This document shows positions 60,990 through 64,000 of a stretch of 64,000 nucleotides of DNA, in pieces. A program made the position numbers and the translations under genes. The notes under the pieces were generated by a model. The model searched no databases. It worked only from the letters and a program-made list of their open reading frames with translations, and was not told the DNA's origin. Numbering within the stretch: position 1 is the first letter of the stretch; each line of letters starts with the position of its first letter. This DNA comes from Lewinella sp. LCG006 (GTDB lineage: Bacteria > Bacteroidota > Bacteroidia > Chitinophagales > Saprospiraceae), in contig NZ_CP160680.1 of the NCBI RefSeq assembly GCF_040784935.1, positions 682,001 through 746,000 of the forward strand, read 5' to 3'.

Positions 60990-61436
60990 TCAATTCGTCT
61001 GAATCAACCACACCCCGCCCACTACCAAGCTGATCCCGAGGATACGCCACCAGTTGATTTCCTGAACGGGAATGCCCAGCCAGCCGTAGTGGTCCATCAA
61101 TAAGGAAAAGGCCATTTGCCCTGCAACCGTAAGCCCCAGAGTGACGGCAACACCTAAGCGTGGTGTCAAAATAATGAGCGATGCTACGTAGAAAGCACCT
61201 AGCAATCCTCCAATCCAAATCGACCAGTGCTCCGATTGTGTATTTTGAATTTGAGCAAAATCTACTCGCCCAACGATAAGGTACAGGAACAACCCTGCCA
61301 TACCCACAATAAAGGATAGGAAAGTGCCATAGAGTGGATCCCCTACGGATTTGCCCAATTTGGTATTGATGGCGGCCTGAATGGGTAATACTACACCTGC
61401 AAGAACCGCTAAAAGAATAAACAATGCTGCTTTCAT
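60990..61436 (-). CDS. DMT-superfamily transporter (YdcZ/DUF606 type)
   Basis: 148 residues from the ATG at 61436 (MKAALFILLAVLAGVVLPIQAAINTKLG). Four to five transmembrane helices. The start VLPIQAAINTKLG and ending LVVGGVWLIQTN match the short DMT family YdcZ (about 145 residues), which probably works as a dimer. An upstream extension to 61520 overlaps the previous gene and was not used. Small-molecule efflux is the usual guess; substrate unknown. Probably cotranscribed with the upstream barrel gene (28-bp gap). Confidence 0.88.
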   Translation of the reverse strand: MKAALFILLAVLAGVVLPIQAAINTKLGKSVGDPLYGTFLSFIVGMAGLFLYLIVGRVDFAQIQNTQSEHWSIWIGGLLGAFYVASLIILTPRLGVAVTLGLTVAGQMAFSLLMDHYGWLGIPVQEINWWRILGISLVVGGVWLIQTN

Positions 61437-61464
61437 AGAAGCAAAGATAGCGTACTTAATAAAA

Positions 61465-62190
61465 CTAGCGGTACTGTGTCCCGAGCATAAACCCACGGCG
61501 TCCGCAAGCTCCCTTGGCAAAACCTCCTACTCCGAAGGAAAGCTCCAGGCCAAAGCTGATCCGGTAAGGAACGGTATTTCCTTGATCGGTAAGATTACTG
61601 TCGATGGAGGGATAGCCATTCGCTACACCTTGCGGCGTCACAAAGTCTGTCAGTCCATATTCAAAGCGTAGTCCGGCCTTAAAAACCATCGACTCGGAAC
61701 CGGAGAGGAAGGCCCCCAAACCAAGTACTCCGGACATGTAGCTGTCTTCATACTCTCCATCTACAGCTACGGGTTTGATGCCCGACGTTTGGGTAAGCTC
61801 TGTTATGGAAGTATATTTTGCGCCCCCTTCTAAATAAATCCCAGTTTGAGGATAAAAGCGATAAAGACCATAAAAATCGTATACTTCCCACTCGAGGTTA
61901 TTGCGAAAAGATTCGTTGGTACTAGGTCGGTAGACGATATCCTGAAAATAGGTCGCCCGCATTACTTCGAAATTCAAACCGTGGCGGTCACCAAAATTAA
62001 GACCCATGGTACCTCCATAACTGTAGGCCAAATTGAGGCTATAATCGTGTTGTTCATTAGAGGCTAAGGTCGTGTTGTAATAGCCAGAAGGGCCAAAACT
62101 AGCCTTGGGGCCAAGCTCCAACCATATTTGTGCCGAAGCGATGGTTGTGATAAAAAATAAAAGAAGTGTAGGAAGAATAGCTTTTTTCAT
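61465..62190 (-). CDS. Outer-membrane beta-barrel-like protein
   Basis: 241 residues from the ATG at 62190 (MKKAILPTLLLFFITTIASAQ signal peptide); an ATG at 62211 adds seven residues. Mature sequence of alternating strands with Gly/Tyr/Phe (YSYGGTMGLNFGDRHGLNFEVM, DFYGLYRFYPQTGIYLEGGAKY, AGLRFEYGLTDFV, ISFGLELSFGVG), typical of porin-like barrels of the OmpA-beta/PorT group. The final 16 residues (CGRRGFMLGTQYR) are Cys/Arg-rich, unusual for a barrel end. Function unknown. Confidence 0.75.
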   Translation of the reverse strand: MKKAILPTLLLFFITTIASAQIWLELGPKASFGPSGYYNTTLASNEQHDYSLNLAYSYGGTMGLNFGDRHGLNFEVMRATYFQDIVYRPSTNESFRNNLEWEVYDFYGLYRFYPQTGIYLEGGAKYTSITELTQTSGIKPVAVDGEYEDSYMSGVLGLGAFLSGSESMVFKAGLRFEYGLTDFVTPQGVANGYPSIDSNLTDQGNTVPYRISFGLELSFGVGGFAKGACGRRGFMLGTQYR

Positions 62191-62297
62191 AGTACTTGTT
62201 AGTCGTTTCATATAGGTGTGCGATTACAGCAGTAAGATACGGTAAAGGAGCAAAATGTTTCCCAGATTAACGTTTTTAGAAAAAAAGCCAAAAAGAC

Positions 62298-62328
62298 TTT
62301 CTTCTTCCCACTAATAATATTACCTTTG
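62298..62328 (+). promoter_or_regulatory. Promoter of rpsT
   Basis: TTTC (62298-62301), 19 nt, TACCTTTG (62321-62328): near-consensus Bacteroidota promoter, 46 nt before the ATG. Confidence 0.7.
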
Positions 62329-62374
62329 CCAACCGAAAAAATAAAAGCATAGACTAAAATTCGCAAATAAGCGT

Positions 62375-62629
62375 ATGGCACATCATAAATCAGCTAAGAA
62401 ACGTATCCGTCAAGACGCCAAGAAGCGTTTGGAAAATCGTTATTACAAAAAATCTGCACGTTCAGCAATCGCTAAGCTACGTGAGATGGAAGATGCAACA
62501 GAAGCTTCTACTTTCCTCCCCAAAGTAATGAGCATGATCGACCGTCTGGCAAAGCGTAACACTTGGCATGCTAACAAAGCATCCAACTTGAAAAGCAGTT
62601 TAACAAAGCATGTAAACGGCCTGGGCTAA
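62375..62629 (+). CDS. rpsT: 30S ribosomal protein S20
   Basis: 84 residues, full length. Begins MAHHKSAKKRIRQDAKKRLENRYYKKSARSAI and ends LTKHVNGLG, typical of S20: three basic helices that bind 16S rRNA in the 30S body early in assembly. Monocistronic, with its own promoter and a strong terminator. Confidence 0.97.
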   Translation: MAHHKSAKKRIRQDAKKRLENRYYKKSARSAIAKLREMEDATEASTFLPKVMSMIDRLAKRNTWHANKASNLKSSLTKHVNGLG

Positions 62630-62662
62630 GCCCAAGGCAATAGTGCTTTTCTTTTCTAGGTA

Positions 62663-62701
62663 TGCCTTGCATCTTTTTAAAAAGGTGCAAGGCATTTTTT
62701 T
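62663..62701 (+). terminator. Rho-independent terminator of rpsT
   Basis: TGCCTTGCATCTTTTT paired with AAAAAGGTGCAAGGCA (one G-T pair), followed by seven Ts. Confidence 0.92.
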
Positions 62702-62703
62702 AT

Positions 62704-62729
62704 TACCTTTACGAACGAACGTTCATTCG
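62704..62729 (+). promoter_or_regulatory. -7 box and TetR-type operator before paaE
   Basis: TACCTTTA (62704-62711) is one mismatch from the -7 box. Immediately after it is the near-perfect palindrome CGAACGAAC-GTTCATTCG (62712-62729; one mismatch), placed over the expected transcription start, with the form of a TetR-family operator. The TetR gene two positions downstream is the obvious candidate regulator. Confidence 0.65.
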
Positions 62730-62751
62730 CAATGATATCAAATGATGGTAT

Positions 62752-63819
62752 ATGACAACATTCTACCCCCTCTCCGTTAAAGATATACGCCGCGAAACCG
62801 CCGACTGCGTCTCTGTGGCATTTGCTGTCCCTGAAGCCCTCCAGGGTACCTTTGCGTTTACCCAAGGGCAGTACATCACACTGCGCACCCAACTAGAGGG
62901 AGAGGAAGTACGCCGCTCCTACTCCCTGTGTGTGAGTCCATTAGACAACGAGTTACGAGTGGCTATCAAGGAAGTACCCGGCGGGCGATTTTCCACCTTT
63001 GCCAATCAGCAGTTGCAAATTGGCGACTTAGTAGAAGTACTGCCTCCCGAGGGTCGTTTCTTCACCCCTCTCGATGCCAAGCAGGCAAAACACTATGTAG
63101 CTTTTGCTGCCGGTAGTGGGATTACGCCAGTTTTTTCCATCATGAAAACCATTCTGGAAACTGAACCCCACAGCCGCTTCACTCTTTTTTATGGCAACCA
63201 ACGCACCGAGACCATCATTTTCCGAGAAGCCATCGAGGCGCTCAAAAACATCTACCTCCAGCGTCTTAGTGTTTATTATCTCCTGAGTAAAGAACATACG
63301 GGTAGTGATCTTTTCAGTGGCCGTATTGATCGTAATCGTTGCCGGACCTTCACCGAAAAACTTATCCCGGTGAGTAATGTCGACGAGTTTTTTCTTTGTG
63401 GCCCCGAAGAGATGACCCTCAGTGTCCGCGATGAACTCCGCGCGCAGGGTGTTGCGCGAGAAAAAATTCATCTGGAATTATTCGGCACCAACACCGGTAA
63501 GCGTAAGAAAAAAGAGCATACCACTATTGATAGCGACTACGCCGCCGAAGTCAGCATTCAACTCGATGGAAATGCCTTCTCTTTCCTCATGACCGACCCC
63601 AATGAAAGTGTCCTGGACGCCGCCCTCCGCAACGGCGCCGACCTCCCATTTGCCTGCAAAGGCGGGGTTTGCTGTACCTGTCGGGCCAAAGTAGAGGAAG
63701 GAAAGGCGGATATGGACGTCAACTACGCACTGGAACCCGATGAAGTAGCAGCCGGCTTTATCCTTACCTGTCAAGCCCACCCTACTACGGATAAACTGGT
63801 CGTAAATTTCGATGCCTGA
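62752..63819 (+). CDS. paaE: Phenylacetyl-CoA 1,2-epoxidase reductase subunit-like (PaaE)
   Basis: 355 residues. FAD-binding ferredoxin-reductase domain (about 5-105, RRSYSLCVSP with RxYS motif), NAD-binding domain (about 115-230, AAGSGITPVFSIMKTIL; FYGNQRT; FFLCGPEEM) and a C-terminal plant-type [2Fe-2S] domain (about 265-350) with CKGGVCCTCRAKV and a final Cys in LTCQAHP (C-x4-C-x2-C...C). It passes electrons from NADPH to the diiron epoxidase PaaAC in phenylacetate degradation. paaABCD are not in the window and may lie beyond the right edge; without them, another oxygenase partner is possible. Confidence 0.88.
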   Translation: MTTFYPLSVKDIRRETADCVSVAFAVPEALQGTFAFTQGQYITLRTQLEGEEVRRSYSLCVSPLDNELRVAIKEVPGGRFSTFANQQLQIGDLVEVLPPEGRFFTPLDAKQAKHYVAFAAGSGITPVFSIMKTILETEPHSRFTLFYGNQRTETIIFREAIEALKNIYLQRLSVYYLLSKEHTGSDLFSGRIDRNRCRTFTEKLIPVSNVDEFFLCGPEEMTLSVRDELRAQGVAREKIHLELFGTNTGKRKKKEHTTIDSDYAAEVSIQLDGNAFSFLMTDPNESVLDAALRNGADLPFACKGGVCCTCRAKVEEGKADMDVNYALEPDEVAAGFILTCQAHPTTDKLVVNFDA

Positions 63820-63863
63820 TAAAATTTCTTACCTTCCCCACTCAATCCTTATTTTGAGAATTT

Positions 63864-64000
63864 ATGGCGACGATCGAGACCTCTAAAAAACAACTTATCA
63901 TGGAAGCAGCAGCCAAGCTGTTTCGCGACCGGGGCTACTCCGCTACCTCCATGCGAGACCTGGCCAAAGCCGTTCATTTACAAGCTTCCAGCCTTTATAG
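63864..64000 (+). CDS. TetR/AcrR-family transcriptional regulator (C-terminus beyond window)
   Basis: The first 45 codons are present, from the ATG at 63864 (MATIETSKKQLIMEAAAKLF then RDRGYSATSMRDLAKAVHLQ and ASSLY). This is the N-terminal TetR helix-turn-helix (AAKLFRDRGYSATSMRDLAKAVHLQASSLY). It follows paaE by 44 bp on the same strand, so it probably belongs to the paa regulon and binds the palindrome at 62712-62729 (inference; PaaR-type TetR regulators respond to phenylacetyl-CoA). Confidence 0.88.
   Translation, partial: MATIETSKKQLIMEAAAKLFRDRGYSATSMRDLAKAVHLQASSLY

Overview
The window looks like a chromosomal segment of a free-living, probably marine member of the Bacteroidota, most likely a Saprospiraceae/Lewinella-type organism. 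What is seen: SusC/SusD and other TonB-dependent receptors, type IX secretion (T9SS) type A and type B C-terminal sorting domains, many secreted or outer-membrane beta-barrel proteins, and promoters matching the Bacteroidota -7 box TAnnTTTG. The family assignment is inference.

Layout. 1-6.1 kb: a secreted PKD-rich metzincin protease (cut by the window edge), a small beta-barrel protein, an unknown protein, a 155-bp MITE-like element, a NadR-like kinase and an OmpA-type lipoprotein. 6.1-14.9 kb: a TonB receptor, a DUF983 protein, an intergenic region with 165-bp tandem repeats, a secreted sugar-dehydrogenase-like T9SS protein, a rhomboid protease and an amidase. 15-24 kb: two tandem paralogous lipoproteins, sucC, an ECF sigma factor, a TPR-like membrane protein, a TRIC channel, an unknown exported protein and an acyl-CoA synthetase. 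24-29 kb: accessory DNA with composite intergenic repeats and an IS4-family element that split a T9SS gene in frame, with an intact 9-bp target duplication. 29-42 kb: a BNR/VPS10-like secreted protein, an unknown exported protein, Tex, an FtsX-type permease and uvrA, then a tRNA-Asn-like gene inside a structured intergenic stretch.

42.8-55 kb is the functional highlight. A divergent cluster encodes organophosphonate catabolism: to the left an XRE-cupin regulator, a phosphonatase-like HAD hydrolase, a DUF5690 MFS transporter and a secreted alkaline-phosphatase-superfamily enzyme; to the right a TIGR03364-type FAD oxidoreductase, a secreted PHP-domain phosphodiesterase and a PhnZ-like HD oxygenase. 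A SusC/SusD outer-membrane uptake pair follows, and its upstream region shares a 15-bp identical motif with the catabolic operon. I infer one system that binds, imports, trims and mineralises a phosphonate ester. 55-61 kb adds a T9SS type B protein and two divergent secreted metallophosphoesterases, consistent with phosphorus scavenging. 61-64 kb: a DMT transporter, a beta-barrel protein, rpsT, and paaE with a TetR-type operator and a TetR gene that runs off the window.

Also notable are a family of structured intergenic elements (about 9.3, 29.1 and 38.9 kb, plus hairpins with compensatory changes at 24.56, 28.86, 28.96 and 38.72 kb) and a second MITE-like element inserted exactly at a stop codon (57.07-57.24 kb). 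No rRNA genes or CRISPR arrays were seen.
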